Part shown: positions 1-10,449 of the stretch, one piece after another
Numbering within the stretch: the first letter of the stretch is position 1
Layout: each line of letters opens with the position of its first letter
Origin: Euborellia annulipes
Taxonomy: Eukaryota; Arthropoda; Insecta; Dermaptera; Anisolabididae
Assembly (NCBI GenBank): GCA_023213315.1
Contig: JAKCPI010007792.1
Location: 1 to 64,000, forward strand
DNA: 64,000 nt
Direction of reading: 5' to 3'
Notes under the pieces: model-generated
Database searches by the model: none
The model's input: the letters and a program-made list of their open reading frames with translations, nothing else
Told to the model about the DNA's origin: nothing
Translations under genes and position numbers: made by a program

Positions 1-1800
1 ACCGTATAGTTACTGTGGTGTAATCAAATGAACGATCACCGATCAAGACAATCCGTATGTGATCTGCAGGTATCCCACGATCTGAACATACGTTAAAATC
101 AGCGAAAGATCATGACTTAGATCAACGTGTGCTTGCATGCAAGTGAAATGCTGCTTTCACGCTTCCCATATGCTGATTTTTTTATGTTACTCTACTATGC
201 CATTTTAACATATAAATGGACTTTTCGCCTGCCTTGTGTGTATAGATTACGAATATTAGAAATAGCATTTTTTTGATAACAAAGTTTTTATCTTATTTCA
301 ATAATATCATCCTTTTTTTGTTGGTTCAAATGAAAGGAGAATACGTTACAATCTAATACAATAACAATAGTAAAAGGCAAGTTAGATAATATTATTTCAT
401 ATATATATATATGTTATTTGAAGAAAATAGGAATTCTCTCTTTCTCTCTGATCTGATAATTCTTAACTTTTAGCTTTTCTTATCATCTAAGAATATCAAG
501 AAAAGAGAAGATGAGTCAAATAATGTCTTACTTTTTGATTAGGGTTAAAAACTCATTTGAAATTCTTCATATTATGACTTTGAATTGTCTTTATCTCAAG
601 ATTCTTTTTTTTTTTTTTTTGTAAATTCAATTTTAATTAAAATTCTGATGAAAATCTCATCATCATCATGATGTATAATATATTTTTGATCTTTTCAAGA
701 AGATATTTTGTTTTATTTTATTTTTTTTTTTTTTAGTGATAAGTATCATACAAAACAAATTTAATTTATTAATTTAAAAAAGAAAATCACTTTTCTTGGA
801 TATATATTTCCGACGATTTTTTAAATATATAATTTAAAGAATTTGAAAAAAAAAAAAATTTTAAAAACTTGCGGACCCGAGTGATTATATTGTAGTAATG
901 TATTTGTTAGGGAAAATATCCATAAAAAATTTCCAACAAAAATTATATAACCTAACAAATATTAAAAGGGTGGATCGTTTGATAATAGAATTGTTTAGAG
1001 ATCACTTCATATTTAGAATGAATATCCATAAAAGCTGTCTAAAATATGGAGAAAAGTAGATTTATAGCTGAATAAAAGTTGTTGATGTGTCAGCTAGTGA
1101 ACAATCATGTTGATGGTGAGACAATGACTTTTATACAAGTGTCAATACAAACAACAATCTAGAAATCGTCCATATTAAAAAAAAAAAAAAAAAAAAAAAA
1201 TTCGGATAAAGAATTACAAATTGCATTTATTCACTGATTTTATTTAAATCTCAACTCATTCTACTTATTTTAATATTATTATACGTATTACAATAAACAA
1301 ATAAAATTTATTTTAAAACGTAAATATTCAATATATTATTTATTTTTTGTAATTTATATTTATTTCTTCAATTAAATATTACGAACCAAGAAAGAAAATG
1401 GAATATAATACTTTACATAATTAATTTTTCAATTATTTTTCTGTTTTAATATTTCTGACGAAGCTTAATTAAACAAGCGAATATAATTTTTTTTTTTATT
1501 TTAACCATTATTTTTAATTAAAAAAAAAAATTCTTCTTGCTTCTCTCTTTCCTTCCTTCTTATTATAATTATTCTTTTTTATTAATTTTATCAATAATCA
1601 TTCTTTAAAAAGCAAAGTATCTGAAATGCAACATTGACTGTAGATCTTTGAAATATGTAGTTTTGCCAACTCTCAATTAATTTCTCTTAAAAAGCTTCTT
1701 TGCATCAAGAATCCATGGGAATAAATAATATCAATATTTTAACAGGTGTCAAATCCAATCGTTTCTATTTTTAATTATTTAATTAATAATACAGCAAGTT
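1..1800. other. AT-rich DNA, no gene seen
   Basis: No convincing coding frame on either strand. It holds poly-A and poly-T runs (for example about 1159-1200), a short TA run near 400 and A/T-rich low-complexity DNA. I see nothing else. Confidence 0.6.
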
Positions 1801-2155
1801 TTATTAGTTACACTGTAGTGTATGTTTCATAAATCAGCAACTCATTTATCAATTCTCTGACATAGAATAGTCATAAAAAAACAAAGTAATACGTTAAGGT
1901 TAAAAATAAAGTTTATTTTTATCTTGTATTACAATAAATAAATAAATTTATTATTAGTTGAAATCCAGTTTTTTTTTTTTTAATTATTAATACCCCAAGA
2001 CTTATTAGTCACAGTGTTGTGCGTGTTTTATAAATCAGCATTCATCCAATTAATGATATATGATATAGACCAATAAAAAAAAACAACTAATTATTACGTT
2101 AAGCTCTATAATAAATTTATTTTAATATTGTATTACAATATATAAATTTATAAGT
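1801..2155. repeat. Diverged tandem duplication, about 201-bp unit
   Basis: Two direct copies start at 1801 and 2002. Both open with TTATTAGT, share a TAAATCAGCA block, a TACGTTAAG block and a TGTATTACAATA block, and end near AATTTA. The copies differ by many substitutions and small indels, so the duplication is old. Confidence 0.7.
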
Positions 2156-2215
2156 AACGACCTGCTTAAAAGCACAAGACCTCAGTGGTTTAGATCTTGA
2201 CTATTTGGCCCCGAT
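2156..2215. repeat. Fragment of a dispersed repeat (copy also at 12115-12165)
   Basis: The segment around ACGACCTGCTTA...CCTCAGTGG is matched by ACGACCCGCTTA...CCTCGGTGG near 12123. Both follow an AAATTTAT stretch. The family is unidentified. Confidence 0.5.
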
Positions 2216-2510
2216 ATTGAATGCTGGTTAGTAACTGTTAATATAAATGTTTAGACCAGATTAGTAACTGTTAATCTAAATGTTTAGTGCAGATTAGTAA
2301 CTGTTAATCTAAATATAAACATGCTGGTTATTAACTGTTAATCTAAATGTAAACGTGATGGTTAGTAGCTTTTAATCTAGATGTTTGGTGCTGGTTAGTA
2401 ACTGTTAATCTAAATATAAACATGCTGGTTAGTAACTGTTAATCTAGATGTTGAGTGCTGGTTAGTAACCGTTAATCTAGAAGTTGAGTGCTGGTAATAA
2501 CTGCTTAGTG
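2216..2510. repeat. Minisatellite, CTGGTTAGTAACTGTTAATC unit
   Basis: About eight degenerate direct units of roughly 30-37 bp, each built on GGTTAGTAACTGTTAATCTA followed by a variable ATGTTTAGTGC or AATATAAACATG tail. Spacing varies because two tail types alternate. Confidence 0.85.
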
Positions 2511-3489
2511 GAGAAGTTCCTCAATTGTCTACGTAATATTATCTTATTGTACTTAAATTATTTACATAAAAAAAACTACAGTGGGGTGGCTATCTAAGTG
2601 TAATCCTCAGACTATCTTCGAGCCTTTATTTTTCTTCTTTAAAGAAAGAAATCGAGACTTCTTTTTTTATTATTTAGAAAAACATATCGAGATAAATTAA
2701 AAGAATAATGAAACCAAATTGATAAATTAATATCTAAATTTAATATTTTAGAGTGTTACTGTTGAAAATGAAGCCAGTAATATTCTTCTAATTAAGGTTA
2801 AATTAATGTAACTGTTGTCAAATTCGTAAAAACGATATTTTGTCAGAATATCCATGAGTTAGTATTACACTTAGATTATAGTTAACCCCACCACCATCTC
2901 TCCCTGATTACAATATAAAACTTTGCAATAATAAAATAATTGTTCATACATCTCACAGTAATAATTCTAATCTAACTTAACCTTAAGCCTATTGTATTTC
3001 TAAAAATAAAATAAATAAAAATTCCTAAAATTAATATTATCTTATCTAAAACCATTATTATTTAATATTATTGTTTTAAATGACAATAGTGCTTTAACGT
3101 ATTTAAAGATAATATTTATAATTCGAGTGAATCAATATTGCCATATCATAAAATTAAAATATTTATTTGAATATACATACACACACAAAAAAAAATTATA
3201 ATAAAAATTCATGGAATTATTTTTAGAGAGCCAGTGATAAAAATATTGTATTATTATATATTTAAATAAATCATATCCATAGAATCGACAATCTTTAGAT
3301 AACAAAATGGATTTAATTAGAATTTTTTTTTTGTGAATGGATCTATTATTTTAAATTGGTTAATTGGTTTATTATCTTAAATCTTGGGTTGAAGGCAAAA
3401 TTTTCACAGGCCTCGAGACCACTCAGCCAAGTAATGTTGTTTTTGTCTGTTTGGAGGCCGTTCGACTGGATTTAAATTATAAGCTAATG
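2511..3489. other. AT-rich DNA, no gene seen
   Basis: No coding frame and no repeat structure that I can support beyond short A/T runs. Confidence 0.55.
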
Positions 3490-3600
3490 AAAAAAAAGAA
3501 TCAATCAATTTAAATTCCAATTCCATCTATCAAGTTCCTAGTACAGTGATTGAATAGAATTTTAAAATTCCCACTCTTTTCAATCAAATTAGATACACAA
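3490..3600 (-). repeat. Inverted partial copy of the 3859-4345 repeat
   Basis: Read on the minus strand, GAAAAGAGTGGGAATTTTAA followed by a CACTG...CTAGGAA block and AATTGATTGATT matches the array unit that begins at 3859. It faces the array and could fold back on it. Confidence 0.7.
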
Positions 3601-3858
3601 TTGTTGTTATCGACAAGAGTTTAAGGCGAGTATGGTATATTCCCACCCATCCATGTATCCACCGTTCTTGCCGTTCCTTCACTGAAACAATCTTGGTGAC
3701 TGTTGATCTAATCCATATGTATTTTTTATTTTTTTTTATTTGAAATTGCAAAATGATACAAATTATTAATAAAAAAACATAGCAAGCAAATTCAAAGAGA
3801 CACCAAACATTATACCAAGGGGTATAAACTCGCTATGAATTCTTGTAGATATAAATAA

Positions 3859-4345
3859 TCTGTGATGTATTTAATATGGTTGAAAAGAGTGGGAATTTTA
3901 AATAATAGATTCACTGCACTAGGAAGTTGATAGTTGAAATTAAATTGATTGATCCATTTTTTTCACTATAATTTCAATCCAAGACTGAAAACAGAGGAGA
4001 ATAACAACCACCTAGATTGTTGGAAAAAGGTGTTTGGGAAAGAGCGGGAATTTTAAATTTTTATTCACTCATTGCTCTAAGTATTTGATAGCTGAAAATT
4101 AAATTGATTGATCTATTTTTGTTTTCACTATAATTTCAATCCAGGCCTGAAAACAGAGGAGAATAACAACCTCCTAGATTGTTGTAGTTGTTATGCCTTT
4201 CCATCAACAATCTGTGATGTATCTTTGGTTGAAAAGAGCGGGAATTTTAATATTTTATTCACTCTAAGTACTTAATAGCTGAAAATTAAATTGATTAATC
4301 CATTTTTTTTCATTATAATTTCAATCCAGGGCTGGAAACAGAGTG
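3859..4345 (+). repeat. Three-copy tandem array, about 175-bp unit
   Basis: Copies start near 3859, 4035 and 4211. Each contains a GAAAAGAG(T/C)GGGAATTTTAA block, a GATAGCTGAAA or related block, AATTAAATTGATTGAT and ATAATTTCAATCCA. The first two also share GAAAACAGAGGAGAATAACA. The copies have diverged and the third is shorter. Confidence 0.75.
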
Positions 4346-4468
4346 TAACATCTATCTGTTGTTATGCCTAATTATTTTTTTCCAAAACAATATCTATACC
4401 CTTGGTCAGAAGCAAATTTTTTCTTGTTTCACGTGGAGTCAAAAGGACATCAACTAATATAGGATGAA

Positions 4469-4633
4469 CATGGGCGTAGCTAGGGGGGTCTCGGCCCCCT
4501 CCCTGAAGGCTCGTGCCCCCCCCCCCCCCCCTCTTTGAAAACTTCATCCCTAAGAAAAATCGAGTCAATATGGGGCCTTCCAGGATGACTGATCCCATGG
4601 CCCCCCTAGCCAAATTCCCTAGTTACGCCCATG
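4469..4633. mobile_element. hAT-type MITE, copy 1
   Basis: A 165-bp element with terminal inverted repeats CATGGGCGTAGCTAG and, at the right end, CTAGTTACGCCCATG. It is flanked by a near-perfect 8-bp target duplication: AGGATGAA at 4461-4468 and AGGATGAC at 4634-4641. The inside is C/G-rich with a poly-C tract and has no transposase. An 8-bp duplication is typical of the hAT superfamily, so this is probably a non-autonomous hAT derivative. An 81-residue minus-strand frame across it is incidental. Confidence 0.75.
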
Positions 4634-4641
4634 AGGATGAC

Positions 4642-5639
4642 TGCCTGGAAATCAAAGTTGAAGCTAGAGCAATATGAACATCTATAATTACATCCACCCC
4701 GGTTTCCATCGATACAAAGGCCGCCAAGAGAGCAAATTAAAAAAACAAAATTTCACTTCAATCTTGTTGTTTGTTGTTTATACAAAATCAATTTCTAATA
4801 CAACTTTAAATTTATTTTTCATACATAATTCATGATATATATTACTCAATTAATATCATCAGAGCTAATATTTAAATTAAAGCAAAGCAAAGAAATTTCC
4901 TTCTATAATATATTCTTCTTTATCTATACGCTTCTAAAAAATAAAATGTGCTTTTTTATTTTTCTCAAAAGAATCTTTTTCTTTTTCTTTTTCAGCTATA
5001 TATAAAAGGGAATATAAATTTTATTAATTCATAATTAGGCCACAAGAGGGAGCTCTTTTGCTCTCGTTCTTTCTTTCGTTCTCTCTCTTTCGTCTACACT
5101 TGTAATTAAGTAGCTTTTGTTTCATCTTGCTTGCTTTATTTTTTTTTCATCTTTTAAGAGAAATAGAATAAAACAAGAATATATTGGATATTTAATTAAA
5201 AGATGAATGTATATATCAGATCTTCAGAGAGGGTAGAGAGGGGGTGGATGCTTTGTTAAAATAATTACAAAAATAAAGACAAGGTTTTGAAAATGAAAAT
5301 TTTGGTACTTGAAAGAAAATAAACATTTTCTTTTTCAGGCTATCGATTTCATAAATTAAATTGAAATTATGAAGTTGACGTTTTTATTGATTGAAGTTCA
5401 ATATCTTATGATTTAATCGCAATAATGAAGAGGGAAATTACATAAGAGGACGACAAAAACCAACAAAAATACTAATTATCTAAACACACGGCAGTGTGTC
5501 AGCCAAGTTTGGTCGACACACTTCCATTTGTTATATTTCGGCCTATTTTCGACCCTCCCATTTGACCTAGATACTTGAAGTTTTGCTTGTCTTTAACATA
5601 AACAATAACATATACTGTATACCTAACACAAACGTCAAA
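4642..5639. other. AT-rich DNA, no gene seen
   Basis: Contains a pyrimidine-rich stretch (about 5040-5100) and a short G-rich stretch near 5230. No supportable gene or repeat. Confidence 0.5.
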
Positions 5640-5700
5640 CGTCAATATTGACATTCACTCACCAATCACATCCTCCTTTCTTACATAAGTTGACTGAATA

Positions 5701-5838
5701 TTACTTTGTAGATGTAAGCCTCCCAAATCTGGTTCTATAATTTGAATTCTCTCTTTCCTCTGCACCCTCAGCAGGCGCTTCTTTTTCTTCTGCTCCTTTT
5801 TCATCCGTACCTCTATCATTCTCCATACCTTCTGACAT
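5701..5838 (-). pseudogene. Small ORF, possible retroelement Pol tail (left copy)
   Basis: A 45-codon frame with an ATG at 5838-5836 and a stop at 5701. It is acidic at the start (MSEGMENDRG) and ends in NSNYRTRFGRLTSTK. The right copy in the inverted arm ends SNYRTSFGRLIRP. A charged linker followed by RTR-G-R-x-x-x-P is a common way for LTR-retrotransposon integrase C-termini to end, so I favour a fragment of such a tail. The RFGR stretch also resembles an amidated neuropeptide end, but there is no signal peptide or second peptide copy, so I rank that lower. Function is not established. Confidence 0.3.
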
Positions 5839-5859
5839 ATTTACATGATTTTCGATAAA

Positions 5860-6350
5860 GAAGCAGAAGAAAATGAAGTAGAAAAAGAAGCAGAAGAAAA
5901 TGAAGTAGAAAAAGAAGAAGAAAATGAAGTAGAAAAAGAAGAAGAAAATGAAGAGGAAAAAGAAGAAGAAGAAAATGAAGTAGAAAAGAAGCGAAGAAAA
6001 TGAAGTAGAAAAAGAAGAAGAAAATGAAGTGAAAAGAAGAAGAAAATGAAGAAGAAAAAGAAGAAGAAAATGAAGTGGAAAAAGAAGAAGAAAATGAAGA
6101 GGGAAAAGAAGCAGAAGAAAATGAAGTTGAAAAAGAAGCAGAAGAAAATGAAGAGGAAAAAGAAGCAGAAGAAAATGAAGTTGAAAAAGAAGCAGAAGAA
6201 AATGAAGAGGAAAAAGAAGCAGAAGAAAATGAAGAGAAAAGAAGCAGAAGAAAATGAAGAAGAAAAAGAAGCAGAAGAAAATGAAGTAGACAAAGAAGCA
6301 GAAGAAAATGAAGACGAAAAAGAAGCAGAAGAAAATAAAGTAGATAAAGA
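5860..6350 (+). repeat. Purine-rich 27-bp minisatellite (Glu/Lys-rich if translated)
   Basis: Tandem units related to GAAGCAGAAGAAAATGAAG followed by AGGAAAAA or TAGAAAAA. The unit is mostly 27 bp with shorter 15-18-bp variants at the left. The plus strand is nearly all purine. Being a multiple of three, it keeps long frames open in several phases, so the Glu/Lys and Phe/Ser ORFs here are mostly products of composition. Confidence 0.9.
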
Positions 6351-6444
6351 AGCGCCTCCTGAAGACGCAGAGGAAAGAGAGTGTTCAAATTATAGAACCA
6401 GTTTTGGAAGGCTTATAAGACCTATATATTCAGTGAATTTATAA
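6046..6444 (+). pseudogene. Acidic-repeat ORF, possible retroelement Pol tail (right copy)
   Basis: A 132-residue frame that is almost entirely minisatellite (lysine-rich, then EKEAEENE units), ending in EAPPEDAEERECSNYRTSFG and a short tail. Only the last 35 or so residues look like an ordinary protein, and they match the left inverted copy at 5701-5838. The upstream part has no natural start and changes frame character within the repeat. I treat it as an expanded, non-functional fragment of the same coding tail. Confidence 0.3.
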
Positions 6445-6792
6445 AAGAAAAGAGGATGTCATATGTGAGTGAATATCACACTACTCAAAATTTCAAACCT
6501 CATAAATGTTTCTTTCTTTAGAATCAAAAAAAAAAAAATCGAAAATCCCGAACTTTCTTGCTCTATGCGGTAAAAATTTATTTCAATTTAATGAGTACAA
6601 ATTTACTGTTTTACTTACTTTACTTATTTTTATTCGATAAAAACTGCAAAAAAAGTTCAATATTTATCTACATTTTAGTACTTCAATTAGGCAAGTTGAG
6701 TTATCTACTTTAAATTTACCTAATTAACATAATCAAATATATTTCAATTAAACACTTGCTTTGATGATTGTGTCTTAATTCATGGGAATTAA

Positions 6793-7225
6793 TGTAGATG
6801 GCGCTGACGTCACTTCATATGAAGTTAGAGTTTAGTTCACTTGAGTCGGAGCCAAGGTCTTTAAAATACAAAGGTTGGCCAGAAACTAGTAAACAAACCA
6901 TTTTCCGGTTACAGTTCATTATTGGTCCACGACTCCTTGCTTGTATTTTTTTATTTGGCAGCGATTTTGACAGTATAAAACCTAGTTCATATTCATTTTG
7001 TTTTGTTTGCAAATTGAATAGTGTCTGACTAAACTAATTTACACTGGTTTATTAATAATAAACTGTATATATGGTTATTCCGAAATATCTTGGATTTCCA
7101 TGACGTCAATCTCTTGGAATGGAAAAAACGTAAAAGAACTGATTTTGACCCCCTTGAGTCGGAGCAAGTGCACAGTATTTGAAAACGAGTGCAGAATAAG
7201 CAGTCGAAAATTTGGACAGTATTGT
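6793..7225 (+). repeat. Two copies of an AGATGGCGCTG / TTGAGTCGGAGC repeat
   Basis: Copy one (6793-6870) has AGATGGCGCTGACGTC and then GTTCACTTGAGTCGGAGC. Copy two (7098-7220) has CATGACGTCA, CCTTGAGTCGGAGCAAGTG, CACAGTATT and GAATAAGCAGTCG. A third copy lies inverted at 24660-24795. Frames of 65-76 residues here are not convincing genes. Confidence 0.65.
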
Positions 7226-8198
7226 TGTTTTTAATAAATAATTATTTTAATAATTAAAAGTTGAAAAGTTAAAAAAAAGTTAAAAAATAATTAAAAGTTT
7301 TTAATAAATAATTAATACAAATGTCGTCCATAATAATAATTCTACTTGTGTACTCAAAAATATCATCAGCCAGATATCCAATTATAGTATTGTTTAGAAC
7401 AGTTGTAGTAACTAAGCATAGAGTTTTTTTTTATTATTAAACATATGTCTAAATATCTTAATGGTTACGAGTTAATTAGGAGTGCGGGATGAAATTACCT
7501 AAAACCAAGGGAATGTGTATTGGTCTGCTTCTCCTACTTGTTTTAACTTAACTAGCCAACTATGAAGGGAATATATAATACTCTCCTATGGATGACTTTA
7601 TAGTAGAGAGAGAGAGAGAGAGAGAGGCAATGTATAATTCTCTTTAGTCATATGTTATATCTTCTCTTTTGTGGGAGGGGTAAGGGAACTAAAACATGCA
7701 CTAATGTTAATGTTAGTCTCTCTAGACCAAAAACATAAATCAAGCATCTCTAAACGGCCTTATTCTACTAAAAGTTTAAAATTATTTATGAAGAAGAAAA
7801 GTTTAATAAAAAAATAATAACAATAATAAATGCAAATGGGGACGATAGATAATATGTGATTAAATTTGTATGTGTGTGTGTGTGGATGAGAAAGGATCTT
7901 TGTTTCTGGTCAATAGCCAACGAAAAAGTATATTGAACCGAGAAAAATGAAACAAATTATGTTTAGAACTAATAATAATAAAAAAATAACTGCCGCTTTA
8001 AAGTATTTTGCTAAATAAACTGAATATTTATGTTACGATTTTTGTGCATACAACTCCGAATTAAAAAAAATAATAAGTTTTTAGAGCTTCTTAAATTTTT
8101 TATTAAATTATATAATAATAAAGATTTGTAAAAGTAAGATTTGTAAAAGTGAAAACAATCACACTTTAAAATGGTACTGATAGGATAGTGATGAGAAG
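7226..8198. other. AT-rich DNA with GA and GT microsatellites
   Basis: Holds an (AG)n run at about 7605-7626 and a (TG)n run at about 7869-7883. No gene seen. Confidence 0.6.
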
Positions 8199-8509
8199 TC
8201 TTCCACTACCATGCGAGTGCTGACAAGTCTTCCACCACCATGCGAGTGCTGACAAGTCTTCCACCACCATGCGAGTGATGGCAAGTCTTCCACCACCATG
8301 CGAGTGATGGCAAGTCTTCCACCACCATGCGAGTGCTGACAAGTCTTCCACCACCATGCGAGTGCTGACAAGTCTTCCACCACCATGCGAGTGCTGAAAC
8401 CCCGCAAGTCTTCCACCACCATGCGAGTGCTGACAAGTCTTCCACCACCATGCGAGTGCTGACAAGTCTTCCACTACCATGCGAGTGATGACAAGTCTTC
8501 CACTACCAA
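8199..8509. repeat. 29-bp minisatellite, about 11 copies
   Basis: The unit is TCTTCCACCACCATGCGAGT followed by GCTGACAAG, 29 bp, repeated about eleven times with few changes (GCTGAC or GATGGC, CCACCA or CTACCA) and one unit with an AACCCC insertion. Because 29 is not a multiple of three, all minus-strand frames stay open and give Trp/Lys/His-rich ORFs that are not genes. Unit homogeneity suggests recent expansion. Confidence 0.95.
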
Positions 8510-8540
8510 TCGCATGCGTTGTTCGATTCTTGTTGATCGC

Positions 8541-8855
8541 ATTTACCTTTCATCCATTACCAGTTTTTGTATAGAGTTGCATACTGTCACCGTTAAATCA
8601 TGAATTTTTGAAAAGACATTCTTTTGGGCATTACTGTACTAGTAATCAACAAGCGATTATCCTGGGAGAGATAGCAGGAGCTAATGTTTTACCTCTGAGC
8701 TTTAAAATTATTAAAGCCTATAATTCAGAGAATTTATTAGGGCAGTCATCATATAGAGGTGTTTACTGTCACCGTTAAATCATGAATTTTTGAAACGACA
8801 TTCTTTTAGGTATTACTCTACTAATAATCACCAAGCGTTTATCCTGTGATTAATT
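8541..8855 (+). repeat. Dispersed repeat family A, copies 1 and 2
   Basis: Copy 1 (8541-8735) has TTTCATCCATTACC, GAGTTGCATACTGTCACCGT, TAAATCATGAATTTTTGAAA, ATTACTGTACTAGTAATCAA and TTTACCTCTGAGCTTTAAAA. Copy 2 (8763-8855) repeats only the middle from ACTGTCACCGTTAAATC to TTATCCTG. Other copies lie at 8985-9125 (inverted) and 10215-10430. Class unknown; no B box or coding potential seen. Confidence 0.75.
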
Positions 8856-8984
8856 TATGATCTTAGAAGTCAAACTTGGGTGAAAAGTATAGCGAGAGTG
8901 TGAGTTGTAAAAAATTTTTACTGGATTTTCTAGTCTAATGATTTATATATACTTGGATAAATTAGAAAAAAATATATTATTGTT

Positions 8985-9125
8985 TTTAAGAGGTAAAACA
9001 TTAGCTTCTGCTGTCTCTCCCAGGATAATCGCTTGTTGATTGCTAGTACTGTAATGCCCAAAAGAGTGTCTTTTCAGAAATTCATGATTTAACGGTGACA
9101 GTATGCAGTAAAACTTACAAATTAA
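8985..9125 (-). repeat. Dispersed repeat family A, inverted copy
   Basis: On the minus strand this reads GCATACTGTCACCGTTAAAT, CATGAATTTCTGAAAAGACA, ATTACAGTACTAGCAATCAA, CAAGCGATTATCCTGGGAGA and TTTTACCTCT, matching 8580-8695 closely. Its orientation opposite to 8541-8735 allows a large hairpin. Confidence 0.75.
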
Positions 9126-9239
9126 AATATTCATTTAAAATCTTGTATTCCAAGTATACTGCGGTATAAAAAATCGAGTAACCAATAAAACTTTATTAAA
9201 TAGAAAATCATTTTTAAAACTTTTGCCTTATAATTAGTT

Positions 9240-9400
9240 CTCTTAACTCTTAAACATACCTTTAATTTATATAGGATTGAAAAAGAATGGCGGATTTTCC
9301 CAAGTGTTTTTGAGTTTTCTTAAAATCCTGTGAGCATAATAAAAAAATCGGTACCCTACTAGCCGTAGGGTCTTCTTGTTAATTTCGTTAAAATATAATA
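9240..9400 (+). repeat. Fragment of a second repeat linked to family A
   Basis: AAATCCTGTGAGCATAATAA, an A run, ATCGG and CTAGCCGTAGGGTC resemble AAATCCTATGAGTATAAAAA...ATCGG...CTAGCCGTAGGATC at 11315-11375. It may be the end of the same element. Confidence 0.5.
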
Positions 9401-10214
9401 TATACTCCTAATAATTTATAACAATTTTTTTGAATACAGATGATTTTCAAATTATCATGAAAAAAAAATATTGTAAGCTGATAAACCCTTTTGTACAAGT
9501 TAATTTATAGTAGTTGTCTGACTTTAGAGAGAGAGAGAGACTACTTAGAAAGAAGAGGGGGGAGATTGAACTCATTTCCGCCATATCCTTCCACCCTCAC
9601 TCCATTGGTGTCACATATAACCTATTAAAAAGGGATAATTAATATCTCTAACTTGAAATAAGATCCTCATAAATTATGGCTTAATAAATGCTCGGGAGGA
9701 AGAGTATTAAATACTTGACCTAGTAAAGTAAATAATAGATATTACAAAAATTACTTCATATTCCAGAAATAATAAAATTAATAATAAAATAGACTGAATG
9801 AGATAAAATTTTATGATAATTACTCTATGTGCATACGTAACAATATAAAATATTTAATTAAATAATAAAGTAATTGTTTAAGATTTTTATTTATTCTATA
9901 ACAAAAAAAACGTCATTTTATTTAATACAAAAAAAGTGTAATTATAAAATTAATTTAATTACGGTAGAGTTTTATTTTAATTAAAAATAAATCTAAAACC
10001 AGCGTATGGGATAATTAAGAATATTTTTTAGCCAGAAAAATTAATAATAAATTGTATACGATATCTGATAATTATGGTGGCAAAAAAATCTTCCTTCAGC
10101 TTATTTGTCTATCACAAATGTTCAGCAAAAAAGTTACCGTTTAACTACGGAATTATAATACACCAACACTACTATTACTGATTATTTTGAATTTTGAAAA
10201 AAATATTAAAACGT
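9401..10214. other. AT-rich DNA, no gene seen
   Basis: Short (GA)n run near 9525. No gene or further repeat that I can support. Confidence 0.55.
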
Positions 10215-10418
10215 ATCTTAAAATAATTCAGAGATACCTATTCGTCCATTACCCATTTTAGGTCAGTCATCATGCATATAGAGTTGCATACTGTCACCGT
10301 TAAAAGTCATGAATTTTTGAAACGAGATTCCTTGGAGTATTACTGTACTAGTAATCAACAAGCGTTTATCCTGGGATAGATACCAAAAGTTAATGCTTTA
10401 CCTCTGAGCTTTAAAAAC

Positions 10419-10430
<12 letters not shown>
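10215..10430 (+). repeat. Dispersed repeat family A, copy 4
   Basis: CAGAGATACC, TTCGTCCATTACCC, GAGTTGCATACTGTCACCGT, AGTAATCAACAAGCGTTTAT and TTTACCTCTGAGCTTTAAAA follow the same order as at 8541-8735. The (AAT)n tail of a minus-strand non-LTR element abuts it at about 10422, consistent with that element having inserted into this repeat. Confidence 0.75.

Positions 10431-10449
<19 letters not shown>

Larger units (their letters stand above)
5640..6480. repeat. Inverted duplication around a purine-rich minisatellite
   Basis: The left arm (about 5640-5790) matches the right arm (about 6345-6480) in inverse orientation. Shared blocks include GGTTCTATAATTTGAA, CTCTCTTTCCTCTGC, AGGCGCTTCTTT, ACTGAATAT and ATTCACTCAC. 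The arms are clearly homologous but diverged. The centre is a purine-rich expansion. Both arms encode the same short peptide outward, so two copies of one coding tail sit back to back. Confidence 0.75.

Noticed and set aside
5701..5838. RFamide-type neuropeptide precursor (NYRTRFGR)
   Set aside because: No signal peptide, one peptide only, and the duplicated copy reads RTSFGR; a retroelement Pol tail fits better.
5816..6388. 190-residue Phe/Ser/Leu-rich minus-strand ORF
   Set aside because: It is the antisense reading of the purine-rich 27-bp repeat.
8159..8480. Three overlapping minus-strand ORFs rich in Trp, Lys, His and Gly
   Set aside because: They are the three frames of a 29-bp minisatellite and do not extend beyond it.
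8199..8509. CRISPR-like regular array
   Set aside because: The units are contiguous with no unique spacers, and the genome is eukaryotic.
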